Source: JAEUNJ01 sp052035955 (GTDB taxonomy: Bacteria; Pseudomonadota; Gammaproteobacteria; Burkholderiales; Rhodocyclaceae). From it: 48,181 nt of DNA. Below the pieces are notes generated by a model that was not told the origin of the DNA, did not search any database, and worked only from the letters and a program-made list of their open reading frames with translations. The position numbers and the translations under genes are program-made. Below, piece by piece: positions 16,797-25,338 of the stretch (positions are counted from its first letter, which is position 1; the number at the start of each line of letters is the position of its first letter). The stretch lies in contig JBPOHD010000057.1 of the NCBI GenBank assembly GCA_052035955.1, forward strand, positions 1 through 48,181, read 5' to 3'.

Positions 16797-19700
16797 GCGT
16801 AAACCACCTTGACGTTGTCCGGCGAGAGCCACTCGGCGAGCCGGTCCAGCAACTCGTCGTCGAGCCGCAGGCGCCACTCCTCGGAGAGCACGATCTCGGC
16901 CTCGGCCTCCCGGTTGCGGTAGGCGACCCGTACGGGGCAGGCGCCCTGCCGATACGGATGGAGCAGGTTCTTCAGGCGCTGGGCGGTGCCCGCGTCGGAA
17001 CCGCCGTTCATGGACAGCCTGAGCATCCGGGCGTAGCGGCCCCGCGCCTCGGCCAGGGTGTAGAGCCGGTCGGCGGTGACCCGCATTCCGCCCGAGTAGT
17101 CGTCGCGGCCGACCTTGCCCTCGACGAGGAGGAACTCGTCCTCGCGGATCTTGGCCCGCTCGGCCTCCCAGAGTTCGTTGAAGACGGATACCTCGACCTG
17201 GGCGCTGGCGTCGTCGAGCATGACGATGGCCATCTTGCCGCGGCGCGTCATCTGGGTCCGAGTCGAGACGACGACCCCGGCCATCAGGACCGGCTCCTTC
17301 TGGGGCTCGAGTTGTGAAAGGCGGCGGCGCACGAAGCTTGCCACCTCGCGGCCATAGGCGGTGAAGGGATGGCCCGAAAAGAAGAAGCCCAGGGCCTGCT
17401 TCTCGTTCTGCAGGCGTTCCCGTTCGCCCCAGGGCGGGACGCGCACGTAGTGGGCCTCGGCCTCCATGCCATCGCCGCCGGCGCCGTTGCCCAGGTCGAA
17501 CAGCCCCCCCTGCAACTGGTTGCGCTCGGCCTGCTCGGCCGCCTCCAGGGCGACGCCCACCGAGGCGAAGAGCTTGGCCCGGTCGGCGTCCAGGGCGTCG
17601 AAGGCGCCCGCCCGGACCAGGGCCTCGATGACGCGCCGGTTCACCACCCGCTTGTCCACGCGCCGGCAGAAATCGAAGAGGTCGACGAAGGGGCCCGCCT
17701 CCTCGCGGGCGCGCAGGATCACCGAGAGGGCCGCCTCGCCGGTGCCCTTGATGGCGCCCAGCCCGTAGCGGATCGTCTGCGGGTCCACCGGCCGGAAGCG
17801 GATGCCGCTGGAATTGACGTCGGGGGGCAGGAAGGCAATGCCGTTGGCGCGGGCGTCGAGGTAGAAGAACTGGACCTTGTCGGTGTCGGCCATTTCCGAG
17901 GACAGGGTTGCCGAGACGAAGGCCGCCGGATGGTGCCTCTTCAGCCAGCCGGTGTGGTAGGCGACGAGGGAGTAGGCGGCGGCATGGGATTTGTTGAAGC
18001 CGTAGCCGGCGAACTTGTCGATGTAGTCGAAGATCTCGTTCGCCGTGTCGGCATCGATGCCCTTGCCGCCGGCGCCCTCGACGAAGACCTGGCGCTGCTT
18101 GGCCATTTCCTCGGGCTTCTTCTTGCCCATGGCCCGGCGCAGCAGGTCGGCGCCGCCGAGGCTGTAGCCGGCCACCACCTGGGCGGTCTGCATGACCTGT
18201 TCCTGATAGACCATGATCCCGTAGGTAGTGGCCAGCACCTTCTCCAGGCTCGGCGTCAGGTAGGTCACCCGCTCCCGGCCGTGCTTGCGGGCAATGAAGC
18301 TGGGAATCAGGTCCATGGGGCCCGGCCGGTAAAGGGCGTTGAGGGCGATCAGGTCCTCGAGGCGGTCCGGCTTCGCCTGCACCAGCATGTCCTTCATGCC
18401 GCGCGACTCGAACTGGAAGACGGCGGTGGTGTTGGCGTTCTTGAAGACCAGGTCGTAGGTCTCCCGGTCGTCCAGGGCCAGGCGGTCCAGGTCCACATGG
18501 ACGCCTTCCACCTCGGCCACCAGGCGCACGGCCTCGTCGAGGATGGTCAGGGTGCGCAGGCCGAGGAAGTCGAACTTCACCAGGCCGGCCTTCTCCACGT
18601 CGTCCTTGTCGAACTGGCTGACCGTGGTGGCGCCGCCGTCGGCCGAATAGAGGGGGCAGAAATCGGTCAGCTTGCCGGGCGCGATGAGCACGCCGCCGGC
18701 GTGCATGCCGACGTTGCGGCTGAGGCCTTCGAGCTTGACGGCCAGGTCCCAGAGGGTGCGCAGGCCCTCTTCCTGCTCCAGGCGCTCGTTGATCTGGGGC
18801 TCGATCTCCCGCGCCTTGGCGAGCGTGATCCCGAGTTCGTTGGGAATCAGCTTGGCGAACTGGTCCACGAAATTGAAGCCCAGGTCGAGGACCCGGCCGA
18901 CGTCGCGGATCACCGCCTTGGCCGCCATGGTGCCGAAGGTGGCGATCTGGGAAACGGCGTGGCCGCCGTACTTCCGCTTCACGTAGTCGATGACGCGGTC
19001 GCGGCCGTCCTGGCAGAAGTCGATGTCGAAGTCGGGCATGGACACCCGCTCCGGGTTCAGGAAGCGCTCGAACAGCAGTTCGTAGCGGATCGGATCCAGG
19101 TCCGTGATGCCCAGGCTGTAGGCGACCAGGGAGCCGGCGCCGGATCCCCGTCCCGGCCCGACGGGCACGCCGTTGTTCTTCGCCCAGTTGATGAAGTCGG
19201 CGACGATCAGGAAGTAGCCCGGGAAGCCCATCTGCTGGATGGTGCGGATCTCGAACTCCAGCCGCTCGGCATAGGCCGGCCGCTTGCCCTCCCGGCTCGC
19301 CGGCTCGGGAAAAAGGCTGCCGAGGCGCTTCTCGAGGCCCTCGCGGGATTGGCTGGCCAGATAGTCGTCGAGGGAAACGCCATCGGGGGTCGGAAAGTCG
19401 GGCAGGCGGCTTTTGCCCAGTTCGACGCTGACGCTGCAGCGGCGGGCGATCTCGACCGAGTTCTCCAGCGCCTCGGGGAGGTCCGCGAACAGGGCCGCCA
19501 TCTCGGCCCGGGTCTTGAAGTGCTGGTCGGCGGTGAAGTTCCTCGGCCGCCGCGCGTCGCCCAGCACGTAGCCCTCGGCGATGCAGACCCTGGCCTCATG
19601 GGCCATGAAGTCGTCGGCGTCGAGGAACTGGATCGGGTGGGTGGCGACCACGGGCAGGGCGGCGGAGGCGGCCAGGGCGACGGTCAGGCCGACGAGTTGT

Positions 19701-20242
19701 TCCTGCTGCGCCTGGCCATGGCGTTGAACCTCCAGATAGAAGGCCCCGGGGAAGGCGGCAGACCATTCCCGCGCCCGACGTTCCGCCAGATCGAGTTTGC
19801 CGGCCAGCAGCAATTGGGCGATCTCGCCCTGGCAGCCCCCGGACAGGGCGATGAGTCCGGAGTTGTCGCCGGCGAAAGCCTCACGGGCAATCTCGGCGCG
19901 GCCGTGCCGCCGCGGGGCCAGGTAGGCCGACGTGAGCAGTTCGCACAACCGCAGGTAACCCTCCCGGTGGCGGGCCAGCAGAAGCAGGCGCGCCCCCGCG
20001 TCGCGGCCGTCGCCGGCCGCCTGGGCGACCCATACGTCGGCGCCGATGATGGGCTTGAGCCCCCTGGCGCGGGCCCCGGTATAGAACTTCACCATCCCGA
20101 AGAGGTTGGCCAGGTCCGTCAATGCAAGGGCGGGCTGGCCGTCCGCGCAGGCCCGGTCGATGGCATCGTCCAGGCGGGTTACGCCGTCGGTGATGGAATA
20201 CTCGCTGTGGAGGCGGAGGTGGACGAAGCCGGGGGAGGACAT
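16793..20242 (-). CDS. dnaE: DNA polymerase III alpha subunit
   Basis: The 1149-residue replicative polymerase catalytic subunit. An N-terminal PHP domain begins FVHLRLHSEYSITDG. The C-family polymerase palm follows, with GPGRGSGAGSLVAY near residue 362 and the catalytic acidic motif MPDFDIDFCQDGRDRVIDY near 395. Then come the fingers region (AKAVIRDVGRVLDLGF, YQEQVMQTAQVVAGYSLGGAD), a helix-hairpin-helix region and an OB-fold near 990 (VLMAGVVVSTRTQMTRRGKMAIVMLDDASAQVEV, in pieces). Length and order match proteobacterial DnaE. The start at 20242 (MSSPGFVHL) is the only good one. It diverges from the GNAT gene with about 50 bp between, so promoters must be compact. The cupin gene overlaps its stop. 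Confidence 0.97.
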   Translation of the reverse strand: MSSPGFVHLRLHSEYSITDGVTRLDDAIDRACADGQPALALTDLANLFGMVKFYTGARARGLKPIIGADVWVAQAAGDGRDAGARLLLLARHREGYLRLCELLTSAYLAPRRHGRAEIAREAFAGDNSGLIALSGGCQGEIAQLLLAGKLDLAERRAREWSAAFPGAFYLEVQRHGQAQQEQLVGLTVALAASAALPVVATHPIQFLDADDFMAHEARVCIAEGYVLGDARRPRNFTADQHFKTRAEMAALFADLPEALENSVEIARRCSVSVELGKSRLPDFPTPDGVSLDDYLASQSREGLEKRLGSLFPEPASREGKRPAYAERLEFEIRTIQQMGFPGYFLIVADFINWAKNNGVPVGPGRGSGAGSLVAYSLGITDLDPIRYELLFERFLNPERVSMPDFDIDFCQDGRDRVIDYVKRKYGGHAVSQIATFGTMAAKAVIRDVGRVLDLGFNFVDQFAKLIPNELGITLAKAREIEPQINERLEQEEGLRTLWDLAVKLEGLSRNVGMHAGGVLIAPGKLTDFCPLYSADGGATTVSQFDKDDVEKAGLVKFDFLGLRTLTILDEAVRLVAEVEGVHVDLDRLALDDRETYDLVFKNANTTAVFQFESRGMKDMLVQAKPDRLEDLIALNALYRPGPMDLIPSFIARKHGRERVTYLTPSLEKVLATTYGIMVYQEQVMQTAQVVAGYSLGGADLLRRAMGKKKPEEMAKQRQVFVEGAGGKGIDADTANEIFDYIDKFAGYGFNKSHAAAYSLVAYHTGWLKRHHPAAFVSATLSSEMADTDKVQFFYLDARANGIAFLPPDVNSSGIRFRPVDPQTIRYGLGAIKGTGEAALSVILRAREEAGPFVDLFDFCRRVDKRVVNRRVIEALVRAGAFDALDADRAKLFASVGVALEAAEQAERNQLQGGLFDLGNGAGGDGMEAEAHYVRVPPWGERERLQNEKQALGFFFSGHPFTAYGREVASFVRRRLSQLEPQKEPVLMAGVVVSTRTQMTRRGKMAIVMLDDASAQVEVSVFNELWEAERAKIREDEFLLVEGKVGRDDYSGGMRVTADRLYTLAEARGRYARMLRLSMNGGSDAGTAQRLKNLLHPYRQGACPVRVAYRNREAEAEIVLSEEWRLRLDDELLDRLAEWLSPDNVKVVYA

Positions 20243-20294
20243 AGGGGCGAAATTTTACTCCTCGCCCCCCTCGCCTTGGATGACAATCACGGCC

Positions 20295-20765
20295 ATGGAC
20301 GACTACGCGATCGGGCAGGCGAACGAGGCCGACCTGCCGGAATTGGTGGCCCTGCTGGGCGTGCTCTTCGGCATCGAGCAGGACTTTCGGGCGGATGCGG
20401 AAAAGCAGCGCCGGGGCTTGGCCATGCTGCTCGCCGAGCCGGGAAGGGCCGTCGTCCTGGTGGCCCGCCGGACCGGCGACGACAGCAGGGCCGTGGCCAT
20501 GGCGACGGCACAGCTGGTGATCTCGACGGCCGAAGGTGCTCCCTCGGCCTGGATCGAGGACGTGGTGGTGGCCCCGGAGCACCGGGGCCGCGGACTTGGC
20601 ACGCGGCTGCTGGCCGCCTTGCTGGACTGGGCACGGACCGCCGGCGCCAGTCGGGCCCAGTTGCTGGTGGACTTGGACAACGCGCCAGCCCTGGATTTCT
20701 ACGAGGGCCTCGGCTGGACGGCAACCCGCCTGGCCGCCCGACGCATCTCCCTGGCCGCCCGATGA
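20295..20765 (+). CDS. GNAT family N-acetyltransferase
   Basis: A 156-residue GNAT protein. Motif A, the acetyl-CoA pyrophosphate-binding loop, is VVVAPEHRGRGLGTRLLAALL near residue 95, followed by AQLLVDLDNAPALDFYEGLGW (motif B-like). The substrate is unknown and could be a small amine or a protein. The ATG at 20295 (MDDYAIGQANEADLPELV) fits the usual family start; ATG at 20280 is possible. The stop overlaps the next start (ATGA), coupling it to an amino acid ABC-transporter-type ATPase. That pairing is odd, as GNATs are not part of such transporters. Confidence 0.85.
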   Translation: MDDYAIGQANEADLPELVALLGVLFGIEQDFRADAEKQRRGLAMLLAEPGRAVVLVARRTGDDSRAVAMATAQLVISTAEGAPSAWIEDVVVAPEHRGRGLGTRLLAALLDWARTAGASRAQLLVDLDNAPALDFYEGLGWTATRLAARRISLAAR

Positions 20766-21490
20766 TCGAGATCGAGCGGGTCGGCAAGCGTTACGGGGAC
20801 TTCCGGGTCCTCGAGGATTGCTCCACCCGTGTCGCCAAGGGCGAGGTGGTGGTGGTATGCGGGCCGTCTGGTTCGGGAAAATCAACCCTGATCAAGTGCG
20901 TGAACGGGCTGGAAGCTTTCCAGTCGGGAACGATCCGGGTCAACGGGGTTTCGGTGGGCGACCCGACGACCGATCTGCCCCGCTTGCGTGCCCACGTCGG
21001 GATGGTCTTCCAACATTTCGAGCTCTTCCCCCATCTTTCCATCGAACGCAACCTGACCCTGGCCCAGGAGAAAGTACTGGGCCGTGGCGCCGCGGAAGCG
21101 AGGGATCGGGCCCATTCCCTGCTCGCCCGGGTGGGCCTTGCCGACCAGGCGGCCAAGCACCCGGCCCAGTTGTCCGGCGGCCAGCAACAGCGGGTGGCCA
21201 TCGCGCGGGCCCTGGCCATGGATCCGGTATGCATGCTGTTCGACGAGCCGACGTCGGCCCTCGACCCGGAGATGATCGCCGAGGTATTGGACGTGATGGG
21301 GGAACTTGCCGCCGAGGGCATGACGATGATGGTGGTGACCCACGAGATGGGCTTTGCGCGTCGCGTTGCCCACCGGGTCGTTTTCATGGACCAGGGAAGG
21401 ATCGTCGAGGACGCGCCCGCGGAGACCTTCTTCGAGGCGCCGGTCGCCGATCGGGCAACGCAGTTCCTGGCCCGGATACTGAGGCACTGA
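20762..21490 (+). CDS. Polar amino acid ABC transporter-type ATP-binding protein (GlnQ/GltL-like)
   Basis: A 242-residue ABC ATPase with all catalytic motifs: Walker A GPSGSGKST, Q-loop FQHFELFPHLSIERNLTLAQ, signature LSGGQQQR, Walker B CMLFDEPTSALDPEM, and H-loop VVTHEMGFARRVAHRV. The NLTLA and ALDPEMI phrasing is characteristic of the GlnQ/GltL/ArtP polar amino acid import group. No permease or substrate-binding gene is adjacent, so it is an orphan ATPase or serves a transporter encoded elsewhere. It starts inside the GNAT stop (ATGA overlap) and is followed 7 bp later by a DUF5329 gene. Confidence 0.9.
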   Translation: MIEIERVGKRYGDFRVLEDCSTRVAKGEVVVVCGPSGSGKSTLIKCVNGLEAFQSGTIRVNGVSVGDPTTDLPRLRAHVGMVFQHFELFPHLSIERNLTLAQEKVLGRGAAEARDRAHSLLARVGLADQAAKHPAQLSGGQQQRVAIARALAMDPVCMLFDEPTSALDPEMIAEVLDVMGELAAEGMTMMVVTHEMGFARRVAHRVVFMDQGRIVEDAPAETFFEAPVADRATQFLARILRH

Positions 21491-21497
21491 GGCGGCA

Positions 21498-21908
21498 ATG
21501 ACGCGACATGGGAGCGGGTCCCGAGGACGGGCAGCCCTGCCGATGATATCGGCAGCCGTCGCCCTGCTCCTGGCGGCGCCCCTGCCGGCCGGGGCCGAAC
21601 CCTCGCCAACCGCCCGGCAGGAAATCGCCCACCTGTTCGACTACCTGGAGCAGTCCGGCTGCCGCTTCAATCGCAACGGGGCATGGCATTCACCGACCGA
21701 AGCCCGCAGTCACCTGGACAGGAAATATCAGTACCTGGCGGGGAAGGGCCTTGCCGATACGGCGGAGGCCTTTATCGAGGGCGCCGCCAGTCGCAGCAGC
21801 CTGAGCGGCAAGGCGTACCTGGTTCAGTGTGCCGGCGGCCCCGCCCTGGACAGCGGCGCCTGGTTCCGGGAGGAACTGGCGCGCTACAGGCGTCCCGGAC
21901 GGGGCTGA
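21498..21908 (+). CDS. DUF5329 family exported protein
   Basis: A 136-residue protein with a signal peptide (about residues 1-33, ALPMISAAVALLLAAPLPAG, cleaved near AGA-EPS) and a compact domain. The text EIAHLFDYLEQSGCRFNRNG, a HLDRKYQYL helix, AEAFIEGAASRSSLSGKAYLV and a C-terminal WFREELARYR match the DUF5329 pattern. Probably periplasmic. The two cysteines (SGCRF and VQCAGG) could form a disulfide. Function unknown. It lies 7 bp after the ABC ATPase with GAGGCGGCA before the ATG, so it is part of the same transcript. Confidence 0.78.
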   Translation: MTRHGSGSRGRAALPMISAAVALLLAAPLPAGAEPSPTARQEIAHLFDYLEQSGCRFNRNGAWHSPTEARSHLDRKYQYLAGKGLADTAEAFIEGAASRSSLSGKAYLVQCAGGPALDSGAWFREELARYRRPGRG

Positions 21909-21940
21909 GCGGCGGCGCAGCCGGAAAACCGCGACCGGCC

Positions 21941-21961
21941 AGGGCCGACGGATCCGGCCCT
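21941..21961. terminator. Possible bidirectional terminator hairpin
   Basis: AGGGCCG (21941-21947) pairs with CGGCCCT (21955-21961) over a 7-base loop, in the 90-bp gap between the convergent DUF5329 (+) and peroxiredoxin (-) genes. There is no T tract, so rho-independent function is doubtful. Confidence 0.35.
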
Positions 21962-21998
21962 TGGCGACGCCTCCTGCCGCTCGCCCGGCCTCGCCGGC

Positions 21999-22595
21999 TC
22001 AGAGCTCGCCGGAATGCTCGGCCAGGTAGCTGGCGACGCCGTCCGGAGACGCTTTCATGCCGGCCTTGCCCTTCTGCCATCCGGCGGGACAGACCTCGCC
22101 GTGTTCCTCGGTGAATTGCAGCGCGTCGACCATGCGCAGCATCTCGTCGACGTTGCGGCCGAGGGGCAGGTCGTTGACCACCTGATGGCGGACCAGACCG
22201 GCCTTGTCGATCAGGAAGGAGCCGCGGAAGGCGACGCCGCCGGCCGCTTCGACATCGTAGGCCTGGCAGATCGTGTGCTTGACGTCGGCCACCAGGGCGT
22301 ACCTGACCTGGCCGATGCCCCCTTTGTTGACCGGCGTGTTCTTCCAGGCCAGGTGCGTGAACTGGGAGTCGATGGAACAGCCGATGACCTCGACGCCGCG
22401 CTTGGTGAACTCCTCGAGGCGGTGGTCGAAGGCAATCAGCTCGGAGGGGCAGACGAAGGTGAAGTCGAGGGGATAAAAGAAGAGGACGACGTACTTGCCC
22501 TTGTAGGAGGAAAGCGTCAGGTCCTTGATCTCGTTGTTGCCATGGACCGCCGTGGCGGTGAAATCGGGGGCGGGTTTTCCGACGAGGACTGCCAT
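21999..22595 (-). CDS. 2-Cys peroxiredoxin (AhpC/Prx1 class)
   Basis: A 198-residue typical 2-Cys peroxiredoxin that reduces hydrogen peroxide and organic peroxides. The peroxidatic Cys49 is in FYPLDFTFVCPSE and the resolving Cys169 in EVCPAGWQKG; the C-terminal tail is short. The start ATG at 22595 is preceded by AGGAG in the region just upstream. No AhpF or thioredoxin reductase gene is adjacent, so the reductant is probably thioredoxin (family knowledge). It is separated from acylphosphatase by 112 bp. No OxyR site is claimed. Confidence 0.94.
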   Translation of the reverse strand: MAVLVGKPAPDFTATAVHGNNEIKDLTLSSYKGKYVVLFFYPLDFTFVCPSELIAFDHRLEEFTKRGVEVIGCSIDSQFTHLAWKNTPVNKGGIGQVRYALVADVKHTICQAYDVEAAGGVAFRGSFLIDKAGLVRHQVVNDLPLGRNVDEMLRMVDALQFTEEHGEVCPAGWQKGKAGMKASPDGVASYLAEHSGEL

Positions 22596-22707
22596 GATGA
22601 AACTCCTGATTGAATTGAGCGGAAATCGATGGGGATTGCACGGCGGCCCGACGCGTGGCGGGAACCCCGGCAGGACGGATTCTATTCCTGCTCTCGCAAC
22701 AGGGACA

Positions 22708-22983
22708 TCATTCGGTGGGGCGGAGCTGGAAACCGTCGTAGGCGCCAGATCCGAGCTCTACGGAAACCAGGTCCACCCGGCTGCCCGGCGGCCCTCGCCG
22801 CGCCCAGGCGATCATGGCGGCCACCGCCTCGTCGTCACCGGCGATCACGGCCTCGACGCTGCCGTCCCGGCGGTTGCGCACCCATCCCCCCAGGTCGCGG
22901 CGTTGGGCCTCCCGGTGAAAGGCGGCGCGGAAACCGACCCCCTGCACCATGCCGGTGATGGACAACCGGCGGACTTCCGCCAT
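22708..22983 (-). CDS. acyP: Acylphosphatase
   Basis: A 91-residue small acylphosphatase, which hydrolyses carboxyl-phosphate bonds such as those of acetyl or carbamoyl phosphate. The conserved GMVQGVGFRAAF contains the phosphate-binding loop and Arg19, and GGWVRNRRDGSVE contains the catalytic Asn37. The ATG at 22983 is two bases after the metG stop, with the AAGGTC of the metG end acting as a likely ribosome site, so it is translated from the metG transcript. Length and motif order match the family exactly. Confidence 0.93.
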   Translation of the reverse strand: MAEVRRLSITGMVQGVGFRAAFHREAQRRDLGGWVRNRRDGSVEAVIAGDDEAVAAMIAWARRGPPGSRVDLVSVELGSGAYDGFQLRPTE

Positions 22984-22985
22984 CC

Positions 22986-25148
22986 CTACTTGACCTTCAT
23001 GCCCGGCATGGCACCCGAGTCCGGAGAGAGGAGGAAGAGGCCCGGCGCGCCGCCTTGGGTATCGGAGGCTGCGAGGACCATGCCTTCGGAAAGTCCGAAC
23101 TTCATCTTGCGCGGAGCCAGGTTGGCCACCATGACGGTGAGACGACCCACCAGGGCCGCCGGGTCGTAGGCGGCCTTGATGCCGGCGAAGACCTGTCGGG
23201 TACCCAGGGGGCCCAGGTCCAGGGTCAGCCGGATCAGCTTGTCGGCGCCCTCCACGTGCCCGGCATCGGCAATGCGCGCGATGCGCAGGTCCACCTTGCC
23301 GAAGTCGTCGATTCCTATGGTCGGAGATGCCTCGACGGTCGCCGCCGTCGCGGCCGGACGGGGAGTTGCGCCCGTGACCGCCGCCTGCACCTTGTCCTCG
23401 CTGGATTGCTGGTGCTGGGCATGACGTTGGGGAGACTGCGGGTCCGCGGCCGGGGCGAGGGACTCCTTGTTGGCGGCCACCAGAGCGTCCACCTGCTTTG
23501 GGTCCATGCGCGTCATCAGGTGCTCGTAGGGGTTGACCGAATGGGCCGGCGGCAGCACGTGGCCGGCGTCGGACCATTTGAGGGGCGCGATATTGAGGAA
23601 TTCCTCGGCCCGCTGGGCAAGCTTGGGCAGGATGGGTTTCAGATAGAGGGTGAGCAGCCGGAAGGCGTTGAGCAATACCGTGCAGACATGGTGCAGCTGC
23701 GGGTCGTTCTCGGCACTCTTGGCCAGAACCCAGGGCTGGTGCTTGTCCACATACTGGTTCACCTGATCGGCCAGGGCCATGATGCGACGGACGGCACGGG
23801 CGTAATCCCGGGTTTCGAAATGGCCGGCGATCTCCTCGGCCGCCTCCATCAGTCCGGGCAGGTCGGTCCGCAGGGCGTCGGCGAAGTGCCGCTCCAGCAA
23901 CTTTCCGGCGAATCGCTTCTGCACGAAGCCCGCGGCGCGGCTGGCGATATTGATGTACTTGCCGACGAGGTCGGCATTCACCCGCTGGACGAAATCACCG
24001 AGATTGAGATCGATGTCCTCCATGCTGCCGTTGAGCTTGGCCGCGAAGTAGTAGCGCAGCCACTCGGGATTCAGGCCCTCGGCCAGGTAGGACTCGGCGG
24101 TGATGAAGGTGCCGCGGGACTTGGACATCTTCTGCCCATCCACGGTCAGGAAGCCGTGGGCGAAGACCTTGGTCGGCGTTCGGTAGCCGGCGTGTTCCAG
24201 TTCGGCCGGCCAGAACAGGGCATGGAAATAGAGGATGTCCTTGCCGATGAAGTGGTAGAGCTCGGCCTGGGAGTCGCGGCCCCACCAGGTGTCGAAATCC
24301 ATCTGCTGGCGGTCGCACAGATTGCGGAAGGACCCCATGTAACCGATCGGCGCATCGAGCCACACATAGAAATACTTGCCCGGGGCATCGGGGATCTGGA
24401 ATCCGAAATAGGGCGCGTCGCGGGAAATGTCCCAGTCCGTCAGCTTGTCCTCGCCTTCGGCGCCGAGCCACTCCTGCATCTTGTTGGCCGCCTCGGGCTG
24501 CAGGCGAGGTCCCAGGGCACCCTCCTCCCGCGTCCAGCGGCGGAGGAAAGCCTGGCAGCGGGAATCGGACAGCCTGAAGAAGTAGTGGTCGGAGGCGCGC
24601 AACTCCGGCTTGGCGCCGGAGACTGCCGAATAGGGATTCTTCAGGTCGGTCGGCGCGTAGGCGGCGCCGCAGACTTCGCAGGAATCGCCGTACTGGTCCT
24701 TGGCGCCGCATTTCGGACACTCGCCCTTGATGAAGCGGTCGGGCAGGAACATCTGCTTGACCGGATCGTAATACTGTTCGACGGAACGGACCTCGACGAG
24801 GCCGGCGGCCTTGAGCTTCCGGTAGATGTCTTCCGAGTAATGGCGGGTCTCGCCTGAATGGGTCGAGTAGTAGTTGTCGAAGGCGACATGGAACCCGGAA
24901 AAGTCGCGCGTATGCTCGGCATGGACCCGGGCGATCAGGGCTTCCGGGGTGATGCCCTCCTTCTCCGCCCGCAGCATGATGGGGGTGCCATGGGTATCGT
25001 CGGCGCAGACGTACCAGCACTCGTGGCCCCGCATCTTCTGGAAACGGACCCAGATGTCGGTCTGGATATACTCGACCAAGTGGCCGAGATGGATGGCGCC
25101 GTTGGCGTAGGGCAGGGCGCTGGTGACGAGAATCTGGCGGGGCGGCAT
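22986..25148 (-). CDS. metG: Methionyl-tRNA synthetase
   Basis: A 720-residue class I aminoacyl-tRNA synthetase charging initiator and elongator tRNA-Met. HIGH-type motif HLGH at residues 20-23, zinc knuckle CPKCGAKDQYGDSCEVC (Cys144, 147, 157, 160), KMSKS at 340-344, an anticodon-binding helical domain (about 400-545), and a C-terminal tRNA-binding (Trbp111-like) domain starting IDDFGKVDLRIARI for dimerisation. A low-complexity linker rich in Ala, Gln and Thr joins the last two. The ATG at 25148 (MPPRQILVTSALPYANG) fits homologues; ATG at 25175 is possible. It diverges from apbC, an arrangement common in proteobacteria. Confidence 0.96.
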   Translation of the reverse strand: MPPRQILVTSALPYANGAIHLGHLVEYIQTDIWVRFQKMRGHECWYVCADDTHGTPIMLRAEKEGITPEALIARVHAEHTRDFSGFHVAFDNYYSTHSGETRHYSEDIYRKLKAAGLVEVRSVEQYYDPVKQMFLPDRFIKGECPKCGAKDQYGDSCEVCGAAYAPTDLKNPYSAVSGAKPELRASDHYFFRLSDSRCQAFLRRWTREEGALGPRLQPEAANKMQEWLGAEGEDKLTDWDISRDAPYFGFQIPDAPGKYFYVWLDAPIGYMGSFRNLCDRQQMDFDTWWGRDSQAELYHFIGKDILYFHALFWPAELEHAGYRTPTKVFAHGFLTVDGQKMSKSRGTFITAESYLAEGLNPEWLRYYFAAKLNGSMEDIDLNLGDFVQRVNADLVGKYINIASRAAGFVQKRFAGKLLERHFADALRTDLPGLMEAAEEIAGHFETRDYARAVRRIMALADQVNQYVDKHQPWVLAKSAENDPQLHHVCTVLLNAFRLLTLYLKPILPKLAQRAEEFLNIAPLKWSDAGHVLPPAHSVNPYEHLMTRMDPKQVDALVAANKESLAPAADPQSPQRHAQHQQSSEDKVQAAVTGATPRPAATAATVEASPTIGIDDFGKVDLRIARIADAGHVEGADKLIRLTLDLGPLGTRQVFAGIKAAYDPAALVGRLTVMVANLAPRKMKFGLSEGMVLAASDTQGGAPGLFLLSPDSGAMPGMKVK

Positions 25149-25178
25149 GGTGGCGGCGGAAAGGCCGGGAATCATCGA

Positions 25179-25194
25179 TAGAATGCCGATTCTA
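25179..25194. promoter_or_regulatory. Palindrome overlapping the likely metG -10 region
   Basis: Perfect 6-bp arms TAGAAT and ATTCTA around a 4-bp spacer. On the minus strand TAGAAT resembles a -10 box, which would place transcription start near 25182, ahead of the metG ATG at 25148. It could be an operator, or just a promoter with a chance inverted copy. Confidence 0.35.
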
Positions 25195-25298
25195 ACAAAG
25201 GGCCCCGAGGCCCCATCCCCTGAGTTCGCCGGCCCGACGGCGCGACGCATGGGCCGATGGCCAGTCCCGCCGCAGGGGGGCCGGCATTGAATCAGGCT

Positions 25299-25323
25299 AT
25301 ACTTCACCAAATTACTCAGTTAT
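25299..25323. promoter_or_regulatory. IscR type 1-like site in the apbC promoter
   Basis: A 25-bp imperfect palindrome beginning ATACTTCACC, with centre AAATT and ending ACTCAGTTAT. By memory it fits the Fe-S-type IscR box (ATA-x-x-x-GAC-x-x-x-x-x-x-AGTC-like) with a few mismatches. It overlaps TATACT (25298-25303), a likely -10 box, 15 bp before the ATG of apbC, a [4Fe-4S] carrier gene. Iron-sulfur-responsive control is a plausible inference. Confidence 0.5.
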
Positions 25324-25338
25324 TTTAGGATTCCCCCC

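Noticed and set aside
17369..20761. A very long plus-strand open frame opposite dnaE, running into the ABC ATPase
   Set aside because: It is the antisense shadow of dnaE created by high GC at third codon positions. The translation is low-complexity (Gly, Ala, Val, His, Arg-rich) with no domain until the ATPase at 20762.
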